Assembly: GCA_000526575.1 (NCBI GenBank)
Contig: JAGI01000002.1
Coordinates: 248,001-312,000 of the forward strand
Length of the DNA: 64,000 bases
From: Clostridium sp. 12(A)
GTDB taxonomy: Bacteria; Bacillota; Clostridia; Lachnospirales; Lachnospiraceae
Direction of reading: 5' to 3'
Shown here: positions 1 through 6,373 of the stretch, piece after piece
Layout of the letters: every line of letters starts with the position of its first letter
Numbering within the stretch: position 1 is the first letter of the stretch
Translations under genes and position numbers: made by a program
The notes under the pieces: model-generated
Told to the model about the DNA's origin: nothing
Seen by the model: the letters and a program-made list of their open reading frames with translations, nothing else
Database searches by the model: none

Positions 1-1
1 T

Positions 2-70
2 GTAGGATCCCTCTATCTGATGGGTGAGATAAAAGCGGTTTTAAGGAGGAACAACTATGATAGATTTTGA
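2..70 (+). CDS. folC: Folylpolyglutamate synthase, C-terminal end only
   Basis: Only the last 22 codons are inside the window. The frame reads GSLYLMGEIKAVL before the stop, which matches the conserved end of bacterial FolC/dihydrofolate synthases (GSLY-x-x-GE pattern). FolC adds glutamate to folates in the cytoplasm. The call rests on this short tail alone. The stop codon overlaps the next small ORF by 14 bases, suggesting co-transcription. Alternative: another Mur-ligase-family protein with a similar tail. Confidence 0.6.
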   Translation, partial: VGSLYLMGEIKAVLRRNNYDRF

Positions 71-197
71 AGCTGAAATGAATGAATACAGGCCAAGCCT
101 TGAGGTAGATGCAGTGGAAGATGCCATTGTGAAAAGTGATCTTGCAGATATGAATGATATCATGATGGGTCTTATAAAAGAAGTCAGCAAGGAATAG
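57..197 (+). CDS. Small acidic protein of 46 aa, unknown function
   Basis: ATG preceded by AAGGAGGA with about 7 bases spacing, so initiation is well supported. It encodes MIDFEAEMNEYRPS... and ends ...LIKEVSKE. It is strongly acidic, has no membrane segment, and has no family I recognise. It starts inside the last codons of folC and ends 11 bases before the TPR gene, so it probably belongs to the same transcript. Its length and acidity suggest a small partner protein, but nothing in the sequence shows a function. Confidence 0.6.
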   Translation: MIDFEAEMNEYRPSLEVDAVEDAIVKSDLADMNDIMMGLIKEVSKE

Positions 198-208
198 GCG
201 GTTAAAAT

Positions 209-1525
209 ATGGATTATGAAAGAAAAACCCGTGTGATTGCAAACAGCTATTACAACATGGGACTGGAACGAGCAAGGCTGCGGGATTTGACCGGAGCAGC
301 AGAATGTCTGAAAAAAAGCCTGCATTTCAATAAGTATATGACAGATGCCAGGAACCTTCTGGGACTCATTTATTATGAGGTCGGAGAGGTGGGCGATGCT
401 CTTGTACAGTGGGTAATCAGTATGAACCTACAGCCCGAAGACAACCGGGCAGATTATTATCTGGGAGAGATACAGCGAAAAAAAGGAACCATGGATAATG
501 AGCGCCGCACGGTGCGAAGGTTTAACCAGGCATTGGTCTATGCGCAAAATGGCAGCGAAGATCTGGCGATTTTACAGCTTAACAAGGTTGTGGAAGGAAA
601 GCCAGGCTATATAAAAGCTCAGCTGTTATTCGCTCTTTTAAGCATTGCAAGAGAAGATTACCATAAGGCATCAAAGGCCATCAATAAGGTCCTTCAGATG
701 GACTGCAACAATCCGAAGGCCCTTTATTATAAGTCGCTGTTAAAGACCACTGGAGTGGCGGTAAAACCAGAACGAGAGCCGGAAAAGCGGAAGTTTAAAA
801 ATGCCGTATCCCACAGGCAGATGGAAGATGATGATGTAATCATTCCACCCAGCTACCGGGAGAATACCAAGGATCAGGCGGTATTAAATATTTTGGCAGG
901 ACTTGTCTTAGGAGCAGCGGTCATCTTTTTTCTGGTCATGCCGGCCCAGACAAAGTCAATCAACGAAAACCACAATAAGGAAATTTCAAAATACAGCGAG
1001 CAATTAAGTCAGGCCAATAAAAAGTCCGATAGCTTGAATGATCAGATTGAGACTTTAAAAACAGAGAAACAGGCAGCAGAGGATTCCCTTGCCTCTCTGA
1101 CCAACAATGCAGATAACATTCTTGCCCAGTATCAGGCAGTCATCGGCATTCTCAATGCTTACAAAAAGAATGATTTTCCAACCGCAGTTAAGCTGTATGC
1201 CGGTTTGGATCCGACTCTGATAACGGCAGAAGGGGTACAGGCTGTGATAGGGGAAATCAGAAAAGATATGGCAGAAAATGGCGTTACCATCCTGGAAGGC
1301 CTTGGAGACAAATCCATGGTAGCAGGAGATAGCCCTACTGCTCTTGTCTACTACTCAAAGTGCTTTGAGCTAAAGCCAGCAAGCTGGCAGGCTAAATATA
1401 AGGCAGCAGTTATCTACAAAGGAATGGGACAAAAGGATCAGGCCAATGGACTGTTCTCCGATGTTATCAATAACAGCAAGGACCCAGAATTAACAACTAA
1501 GGCAAAAACCGAACGCGGTTTTTAA
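209..1525 (+). CDS. Membrane-anchored tetratricopeptide-repeat protein
   Basis: This 438-aa protein has an N-terminal run of TPR-like helix pairs (about residues 5-170, for example SYYNMGLERARLRD and ALYYKSLLK). A single membrane segment follows near residues 228-247 (ILAGLVLGAAVIFFLV). After it come a coiled coil (about 255-305, rich in K, E, Q and S) and a second TPR pair near the C-terminus (SPTALVYYSKCFELKPASWQAKY). There is no cleavable signal peptide, so both soluble parts flank one helix. TPRs usually hold protein complexes together; the partner is unknown. It is closely followed by a terminator, separating it from the spoIIA operon, though the location next to sporulation genes may be meaningful. 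Confidence 0.75.
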   Translation: MDYERKTRVIANSYYNMGLERARLRDLTGAAECLKKSLHFNKYMTDARNLLGLIYYEVGEVGDALVQWVISMNLQPEDNRADYYLGEIQRKKGTMDNERRTVRRFNQALVYAQNGSEDLAILQLNKVVEGKPGYIKAQLLFALLSIAREDYHKASKAINKVLQMDCNNPKALYYKSLLKTTGVAVKPEREPEKRKFKNAVSHRQMEDDDVIIPPSYRENTKDQAVLNILAGLVLGAAVIFFLVMPAQTKSINENHNKEISKYSEQLSQANKKSDSLNDQIETLKTEKQAAEDSLASLTNNADNILAQYQAVIGILNAYKKNDFPTAVKLYAGLDPTLITAEGVQAVIGEIRKDMAENGVTILEGLGDKSMVAGDSPTALVYYSKCFELKPASWQAKYKAAVIYKGMGQKDQANGLFSDVINNSKDPELTTKAKTERGF

Positions 1526-1542
1526 GATGCAGTATTAAAGAA

Positions 1543-1587
1543 AGACACTACAGAAGAAAACACTTTTTTTGTAGTGTCTTTTTTTTC
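1543..1587 (+). terminator. Rho-independent terminator after the TPR gene
   Basis: A 9-bp stem (AGACACTAC at 1543-1551 with GTAGTGTCT at 1571-1579) is followed by a run of T. It isolates the folC/TPR transcript from spoIIAA, so the spoIIA operon must start in the 40 bases beyond it or receive readthrough. Confidence 0.85.
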
Positions 1588-1625
1588 TATTACGGGCAGA
1601 AAATTAGGAATGGAGGAGATTGCAT

Positions 1626-1967
1626 ATGAATCAACCGCACTTTACATATGAGGCAGAAGGTCATACCCTGATCGTACATCTGCCGGAGGAGCTGGATCAT
1701 CATAACTGCTCAGGGCTTAAATATGAAACCGATTTAATCCTGTCTGAGAACTATATCAAACGCATCTTGTTTGACTTCTCAAAAACCAGATTTATGGATT
1801 CTTCGGGTTTAGGAATTTTGCTGAATCGTTATAAACAAATGGCTTTAAGCGGGGGAACCGTTGCGATCTATGGTGCAGGAGCCCAGGCTCTCCGCATTCT
1901 TAAAATGGGAGGCATTTTAAAATTAATGAAACTATATGACTCAAAAGAAGCTGCAGTCACAGGTTGA
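1626..1967 (+). CDS. spoIIAA: Anti-sigma F factor antagonist SpoIIAA
   Basis: This 113-aa single STAS-domain protein has the diagnostic MDSSGLG motif (residues 57-63), containing the serine phosphorylated by SpoIIAB. Dephosphorylated SpoIIAA binds SpoIIAB and frees sigmaF in the forespore. I chose ATG 1626, placed 7 bases after GGAGGAG; an in-frame TTG lies six bases upstream but sits too close to that site. It is the first gene of the classic spoIIAA-spoIIAB-sigF order, which makes the call firm. The gap to spoIIAB is 10 bases and carries its Shine-Dalgarno sequence. Confidence 0.95.
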   Translation: MNQPHFTYEAEGHTLIVHLPEELDHHNCSGLKYETDLILSENYIKRILFDFSKTRFMDSSGLGILLNRYKQMALSGGTVAIYGAGAQALRILKMGGILKLMKLYDSKEAAVTG

Positions 1968-1977
1968 GGAGGAACAT

Positions 1978-2412
1978 ATGTCTGAACAGAATAAACCAGA
2001 AATTCTAAAAATGGAATTAGAAGCCTTATCGAAAAATGAGGAGTTTGCCAGAGTCGCAGTTGTAGTCTTTATGGCAAGACTCAATCCGACTCTGGAAGAG
2101 GTGGATGATGTGAAAACAGCCGTGTCGGAGGCAGTTACCAATGCAGTCATTCATGGATATCGGGGAGAAGGAGGAATCATCTACCTGGAGGTAGCGGTTA
2201 TTGATCAGGAAATCTCTATCACTATCCGGGACACAGGGGTAGGGATACCAGATATTAAGCAGGCAATGGAGCCGATGTATACCACGGATCCGGATGGAGA
2301 ACGCTCAGGAATGGGATTTTCCTTCATGGAAGCATTTATGGATCAGGTGGAGGTACTATCGGCGCCAGGAGAAGGAACTGCCGTGACCATGAAAAAGAAG
2401 ATCAGCGGGTGA
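1978..2412 (+). CDS. spoIIAB: Anti-sigma F factor / serine kinase SpoIIAB
   Basis: This 144-aa GHKL-type kinase shows the N box (EAVTNAVIHGY), G1 box (DTGVGIPD) and G2 box (RSGMGFSFM). It holds sigmaF inactive in the predivisional cell and phosphorylates SpoIIAA using ATP. The start is ATG 1978 after GAGGAGGA; the open frame extends 14 codons upstream without a better site. Its stop overlaps a possible GTG start of sigF, indicating translational coupling that would keep sigma and anti-sigma levels matched. Length agrees with the family. Confidence 0.96.
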   Translation: MSEQNKPEILKMELEALSKNEEFARVAVVVFMARLNPTLEEVDDVKTAVSEAVTNAVIHGYRGEGGIIYLEVAVIDQEISITIRDTGVGIPDIKQAMEPMYTTDPDGERSGMGFSFMEAFMDQVEVLSAPGEGTAVTMKKKISG

Positions 2413-2417
2413 GCCTT

Positions 2418-3131
2418 ATGGATGAGACCATGAGATTGATAGAAATGGCTCACGAAGGAGATAAAGCGGCAAGAGATCAGCTTGTAACCGACAATTTCGG
2501 CTTGATCTGGAGTATTGTGCGCAGATTTACGGGGCGCGGCTACGAACCAGAGGATTTATTTCAAATTGGATCTATCGGACTGATGAAAGCAATTGATAAG
2601 TTCGATTTATCCTATGATGTAAAATTCTCTACGTACGCAGTGCCTATGATAACAGGTGAAATCAAACGTTTTTTAAGAGACGATGGAATCATAAAGGTCA
2701 GCCGTTCCATCAAGGAAACGGCTCTTAAGGTAAAGCGCGTCCGGGAAGAACTCATATTTCGTTTTGGAAGAGAACCTACGGTGGAGGAGATCGCCGGAGA
2801 AATCGGGGCCAGTAAAGAAGAAGTTGCGGCCTCCATTGAAGCAGGAGCAGAGGTAGAGTCTCTATACCGTTCTGTCAATAAAAATGATGAAAACAGCATT
2901 TTGCTCATTGATAAGATCGAAGAGGAAAGCTCAGCCCAGGAAGAACTTTTAAATCGCATGGTGCTTCGGGATCTGCTTTCTCAGCTTTCGGATAAAGACA
3001 GAGAGATCATCATCAGACGCTATTATTACAATGAAACACAAAGTCAAATCGCGACAAAACTTGGCATTTCCCAGGTTCAGGTTTCAAGACTGGAAAAAAA
3101 GATTTTAAAGCAAATGCGAGAAAAATTATAG
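2418..3131 (+). CDS. sigF: Forespore RNA polymerase sigma factor SigF
   Basis: This 237-aa sigma-70-family factor has region 2 near residues 20-95 (ending YAVPMITGEIKRFLRDDG), a region 3 segment, and a region 4 helix-turn-helix near the C-terminus (ETQSQIATKLGISQVQVSRLEKK). It directs the first forespore-specific transcription. The start is uncertain: ATG 2418 gives MDETMRLIE, like other clostridial SigF proteins, whereas GTG 2409 overlaps the spoIIAB stop and adds three residues. Gene order identifies it as SigF rather than SigG, a close paralogue. Confidence 0.94.
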   Translation: MDETMRLIEMAHEGDKAARDQLVTDNFGLIWSIVRRFTGRGYEPEDLFQIGSIGLMKAIDKFDLSYDVKFSTYAVPMITGEIKRFLRDDGIIKVSRSIKETALKVKRVREELIFRFGREPTVEEIAGEIGASKEEVAASIEAGAEVESLYRSVNKNDENSILLIDKIEEESSAQEELLNRMVLRDLLSQLSDKDREIIIRRYYYNETQSQIATKLGISQVQVSRLEKKILKQMREKL

Positions 3132-3159
3132 AATAAAAAAAATCCTACGGCTCATACTA
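3131..3159 (+). promoter_or_regulatory. Possible sigmaF/sigmaG promoter for the spoVA operon
   Basis: GAATA (3131-3135), a 17-base spacer, then CATACTA (3153-3159). This fits the SigF/SigG pattern known from Bacillus (G-x-ATA then CAT-xx-TA) and lies 35 bases before the first spoVA-cluster ORF. spoVA is forespore-controlled in known species, which supports the reading. The match is by eye only. Confidence 0.45.
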
Positions 3160-3194
3160 AACATGAAAAACCAGAGAAAAGGATGTGAGCACGT

Positions 3195-3356
3195 ATGGAA
3201 TCCGTAAAACATAAGCTGGTCATGGCGTTACTTGTTTTGTGCCTGATTGCAATTGCGGTTGCTATCTGGTATATGATTGCAGTTATGCCGGATGGGCTTG
3301 AAAAGGAAGGTACTCTTGTAAAGGCATTTCCAGGATTGGGGATGATGATGTTATGA
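3195..3356 (+). CDS. Small single-pass membrane protein (53 aa) leading the spoVA operon
   Basis: The ORF starts at ATG 3195, preceded at some distance by AAAAGGATGTGAG, and ends with an ATGA overlap with spoVAA, so the two are translationally coupled. It has a positively charged start (MESVKHK), one hydrophobic helix (about residues 8-31) and a short polar tail. It is not a member of the named SpoVA set that I recognise. Position implies forespore expression and a possible accessory role in the SpoVA channel; that is inference. Confidence 0.65.
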   Translation: MESVKHKLVMALLVLCLIAIAVAIWYMIAVMPDGLEKEGTLVKAFPGLGMMML

Positions 3357-3979
3357 GCAAAACCGTTTACTTAAATATCAGCGAGATCACAGAGGTTCAT
3401 CATAAGGAGATCCAGTTAAAGGACGTAGCAGATGTTTACTGTGATGATACGGCTGTTATGAATAAATGCAAAGCTCTGCGCATTAAGACCATTCACCTGG
3501 ATAAGAATGAACGTTATATTGAAAGCACTCTTGACGTTATCAAAAAGCTGGTGGAGATGGATCCTTCTATCTCTGTAAATAATGTGGGAGAAGTTAATTA
3601 CATCATTGATTACCACAAAAAGAAAAAGCCCAACTGGGTCTGGCAATGGATTAAAACCATTGTAGTATGCATTATTTCCTTTTGTGGAGCTTCATTTGCA
3701 ATTATGACATTTAACAATGACGTCAGCGTAGGAGATGTTTTTAAGGAAATCTATCAAATCATTATGAGGAAGGAGTCCAGTGGATTTACAATACTGGAAG
3801 TCAGCTATTCTGTAGGTCTGGCCCTTGGAATTATAGGCTTTTTTAATCATTTTGCAAAGTTTAAGATTACTTCCGATCCGACACCTATAGAGGTTGAAAT
3901 GCGGCTTTACGAGGACAACGTCAGCAAAACCTTAATCCAGAACGATGGAAGAAAGGAGCAGGACATTGATATCTCTTAA
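3353..3979 (+). CDS. spoVAA: Stage V sporulation protein AA
   Basis: This 208-aa protein has a soluble N-terminal domain (about residues 1-90), then two membrane segments (about 100-122 and 150-170). It fits SpoVAA, a component of the inner-forespore-membrane channel that moves dipicolinic acid during sporulation and germination. Identification relies on gene order (sigF, then AA-AB-AC-AD-AE) and topology. Its start overlaps the upstream small ORF by four bases, and its end overlaps spoVAB. Confidence 0.85.
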   Translation: MSKTVYLNISEITEVHHKEIQLKDVADVYCDDTAVMNKCKALRIKTIHLDKNERYIESTLDVIKKLVEMDPSISVNNVGEVNYIIDYHKKKKPNWVWQWIKTIVVCIISFCGASFAIMTFNNDVSVGDVFKEIYQIIMRKESSGFTILEVSYSVGLALGIIGFFNHFAKFKITSDPTPIEVEMRLYEDNVSKTLIQNDGRKEQDIDIS

Positions 3980-4394
3980 TGAAGTATTTCTTTGTCTGAT
4001 CGGGTTAAGCGCTGGCGGCATTATCGCAGCCGGCGTTTTTGCATTTTTGGTAATGATTGGAATATTTCCCAGAATTATCAGTGCAACGAAGACAAGTAAT
4101 CACATTATTCTTTTTGAAACATGCATTATTTTAGGCGGAATCACTGGAAATGTCCTGGATCTTTATAAATTTCCGATCGGTTATGGAGGAAATCTGGTGC
4201 TGGGAATCTACGGTTTATCCGTAGGCGTTTTCATAGGGTGTTTAGTCATGTCTTTAGCAGAAACATTAAAGGCGCTGCCTATTTTTTGCCGAAGAATTAA
4301 TCTTGGAGTAGGCTTGCAGTACATTATTCTTTCCATAGGAATCGGCAAGCTGCTAGGGTCTCTAGTATTTTTTGCCGAACGGTTCGGAAAATAA
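3966..4394 (+). CDS. spoVAB: Stage V sporulation protein AB
   Basis: The predicted protein is 142 aa with about four membrane helices. The preferred start is TTG 3966, about 7 bases after GAAAGGAG; the open frame continues to an ATG at 3945 that precedes this Shine-Dalgarno site, and the TTG product matches the usual SpoVAB length. It overlaps spoVAA by 14 bases. It is an integral part of the SpoVA dipicolinate channel. Confidence 0.85.
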   Translation: MISLNEVFLCLIGLSAGGIIAAGVFAFLVMIGIFPRIISATKTSNHIILFETCIILGGITGNVLDLYKFPIGYGGNLVLGIYGLSVGVFIGCLVMSLAETLKALPIFCRRINLGVGLQYIILSIGIGKLLGSLVFFAERFGK

Positions 4395-4425
4395 ACGGGA
4401 ACGATCATACAGAATGGAGGAAAAA

Positions 4426-4878
4426 ATGGAAATTAACAAAAAAGCTTATGAAGCTTATGTAAAAGAAGTAACGCCAGTAAATAAAAAGTGGCCAAACATC
4501 GTAAAAGCTTTTCTGGTGGGAGGAATCATCTGTACCATCGGTCAGTTCAGTACAAACATGTTTATGAACGGAGGGCTGGAGAAAGAGGCTGCTTCCGCAT
4601 GGACTACCTTACTATTGATTGCAGCCAGTGTGATTTTGACCGGTTTTAATATTTATCCCAAAATTGTAAAATTCGGAGGAGCTGGTGCATTGGTGCCAAT
4701 TACAGGCTTTGCTAATTCAGTGGTAGCACCTGCCGTTGAGTTTAAGTCAGAAGGACAGATATTTGGTATTGGCTGTAAGATTTTCACCATAGCCGGACCT
4801 GTTATTTTATATGGGATTTTAAGCTCCTGGATTCTTGGAGTCATCGCCTATGTATTAAAGGCTTTTGGCATACTGTAG
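4426..4878 (+). CDS. spoVAC: Stage V sporulation protein AC
   Basis: This 150-aa polytopic membrane protein has the SpoVAC pattern of a cytosolic N-terminal helix (KKAYEAYVKEVTP) and several hydrophobic segments containing GGAGALVPITGFANSVVAPA. Known SpoVAC proteins act as the mechanosensitive membrane part of the dipicolinate channel. I chose ATG 4426, 5 bases after GGAGG; an ATG four codons upstream overlaps that site. It lies between spoVAB and spoVAD in the standard order. Confidence 0.92.
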   Translation: MEINKKAYEAYVKEVTPVNKKWPNIVKAFLVGGIICTIGQFSTNMFMNGGLEKEAASAWTTLLLIAASVILTGFNIYPKIVKFGGAGALVPITGFANSVVAPAVEFKSEGQIFGIGCKIFTIAGPVILYGILSSWILGVIAYVLKAFGIL

Positions 4879-4909
4879 GAATGAACAATCAGAGAAATGG
4901 AGAGAGAAT

Positions 4910-5926
4910 ATGCAGCTAGGAAAAGCAAGTATCAAATTTGAGGAACCGCCGATCATTGAAAGCATGGCTTCCATTGTAGGCAAAAAGGAAGGGGATGGTC
5001 CCCTTGGTAAATTGTTTGATATGGTAGAGCAGGATGATATGTTTGGAGCCGATACCTGGGAAAAAGCAGAAAGTGCGCTCCAGAAGCAGACAGCTGATCT
5101 GGCCATTGAAAAAAGAGATATAAGAAGAAAGGATATACGTTATCTGTTTGCCGGAGATTTGCTGGGACAGCTGATTGCAACCTCATTTGGAACCGTAGAT
5201 CTTGAGATTCCGTTGTTTGGTTTGTTCGGTGCCTGTTCCACCATGGGAGAGGCGTTAAATCTAGGAGCCATGGCGGTTGCAGGTGGCTTTGCAGATAAAG
5301 TTATGGCTATGGCCTCCAGTCATTTTGCTACGGCGGAAAAACAGTTTCGTTTTCCATTAAGCTATGGAAATCAGAGACCATTTTCATCTTCATGGACCGT
5401 AACGGGCTGTGGTTCTGTGATTCTTGGAAAAAATAAAAATGAAGGCATCGCAGCAATATCAGGAATTACAACCGGTCGTATGGTGGATATGGGCATTAAA
5501 GACTCCATGAATATGGGAGCTGCCATGGCACCTTCGGCCTTTCATACCATCCAGCAGAACTTTGAAGATTTTAATGTAGATGAGTCCTACTATGATAAGA
5601 TAATAACAGGAGATTTAGGAAGCGTTGGACGAACCATTTTACTGGATTTCATGAAAAATAAAGGCCATAATCTGGAAAGCGTTCATACGGATTGTGGAAT
5701 TGAGATTTTTGACAGTGAAACTCAGGATACTCATAATGGAGGAAGCGGCTGCGGCTGTGCAGCTTCCACACTGTGCTCCTACATTCTTCCCAAGGTGCAC
5801 AGCGGAGAGTGGAAGCGGGTTTTATTTGTACCCACCGGCGCACTTTTATCCACGGTCAGCTTCAATGAGGGAGAGTCGATTCCAGGAATTGCACACGGTG
5901 TGGTAATAGAGCATATAGGCAGCTAA
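4910..5926 (+). CDS. spoVAD: Stage V sporulation protein AD
   Basis: This 338-aa soluble protein has a thiolase-like fold signature: FGLFGACSTMGEALNLGAM near the middle and GGSGCGCAASTLCSYILP near the C-terminus. The length equals that of Bacillus SpoVAD, the peripheral protein that binds dipicolinic acid and sits on the SpoVA channel. Start ATG 4910 follows GGAGAGA; 15 upstream in-frame codons would overlap the end of spoVAC. Followed after 23 bases by spoVAEb. Confidence 0.95.
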   Translation: MQLGKASIKFEEPPIIESMASIVGKKEGDGPLGKLFDMVEQDDMFGADTWEKAESALQKQTADLAIEKRDIRRKDIRYLFAGDLLGQLIATSFGTVDLEIPLFGLFGACSTMGEALNLGAMAVAGGFADKVMAMASSHFATAEKQFRFPLSYGNQRPFSSSWTVTGCGSVILGKNKNEGIAAISGITTGRMVDMGIKDSMNMGAAMAPSAFHTIQQNFEDFNVDESYYDKIITGDLGSVGRTILLDFMKNKGHNLESVHTDCGIEIFDSETQDTHNGGSGCGCAASTLCSYILPKVHSGEWKRVLFVPTGALLSTVSFNEGESIPGIAHGVVIEHIGS

Positions 5927-5949
5927 TCAAAAGAAGAAAGGAGAACGCT

Positions 5950-6306
5950 ATGGACTACGTGAAAGCATTTGTTGTAGGGGGTCTGATCTGTGCACTGATT
6001 CAGATTTTGATGGACAACACGAAACTTATGCCTGGGCGCATTATGGTGCTCCTGGTGGTCACCGGAAGTATATTAGGTGCCATAGGAATTTACCAGCCCT
6101 TTGCAGAATGGGCAGGAGCCGGAGCCACGGTTCCACTTCTTGGCTTTGGTAACAGCCTTTGGAAGGGCGTATGGAAGAGCATGGGGGAAGATGGGTTCCT
6201 TGGAATATTTAAAGGCGGATTTACTGCCAGCGCAGTAGGCATATCAGGTGCATTGATTTTTGGATATCTTGGCTCTGTCATATTTAAGCCGAAGATGAAG
6301 AGTTAA
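5950..6306 (+). CDS. spoVAE: Stage V sporulation protein AE (AEb-type)
   Basis: This 118-aa membrane protein starts at ATG 5950 after GAAAGGAG. It has the SpoVAE/SpoVAC-related motif AGAGATVPLLGFGNSLWKG and about three or four membrane helices. It is the last gene of the operon and is closed by a strong terminator. Size and position fit the SpoVAEb subunit. Confidence 0.9.
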   Translation: MDYVKAFVVGGLICALIQILMDNTKLMPGRIMVLLVVTGSILGAIGIYQPFAEWAGAGATVPLLGFGNSLWKGVWKSMGEDGFLGIFKGGFTASAVGISGALIFGYLGSVIFKPKMKS

Positions 6307-6317
6307 TAAAAAAAGCA

Positions 6318-6350
6318 AGAGGAACGCTGAAATAGTAGCGTTCCTCTTTA
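6318..6350. terminator. Bidirectional terminator between spoVAE and the PBP gene
   Basis: An 11-bp perfect stem (6318-6328 with 6337-6347, loop of 8) lies between the converging spoVAE and PBP genes. T-rich sequence follows on the plus side and A-rich sequence precedes it, so it can serve both strands. Confidence 0.85.
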
Positions 6351-6373
6351 CATTTATATATCTTATCTTTCAA

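Noticed and set aside
1600-1640. SigmaH promoter before spoIIAA
   Set aside because: AGGAAT is present, but a -10 element at the right spacing would fall inside the coding sequence.
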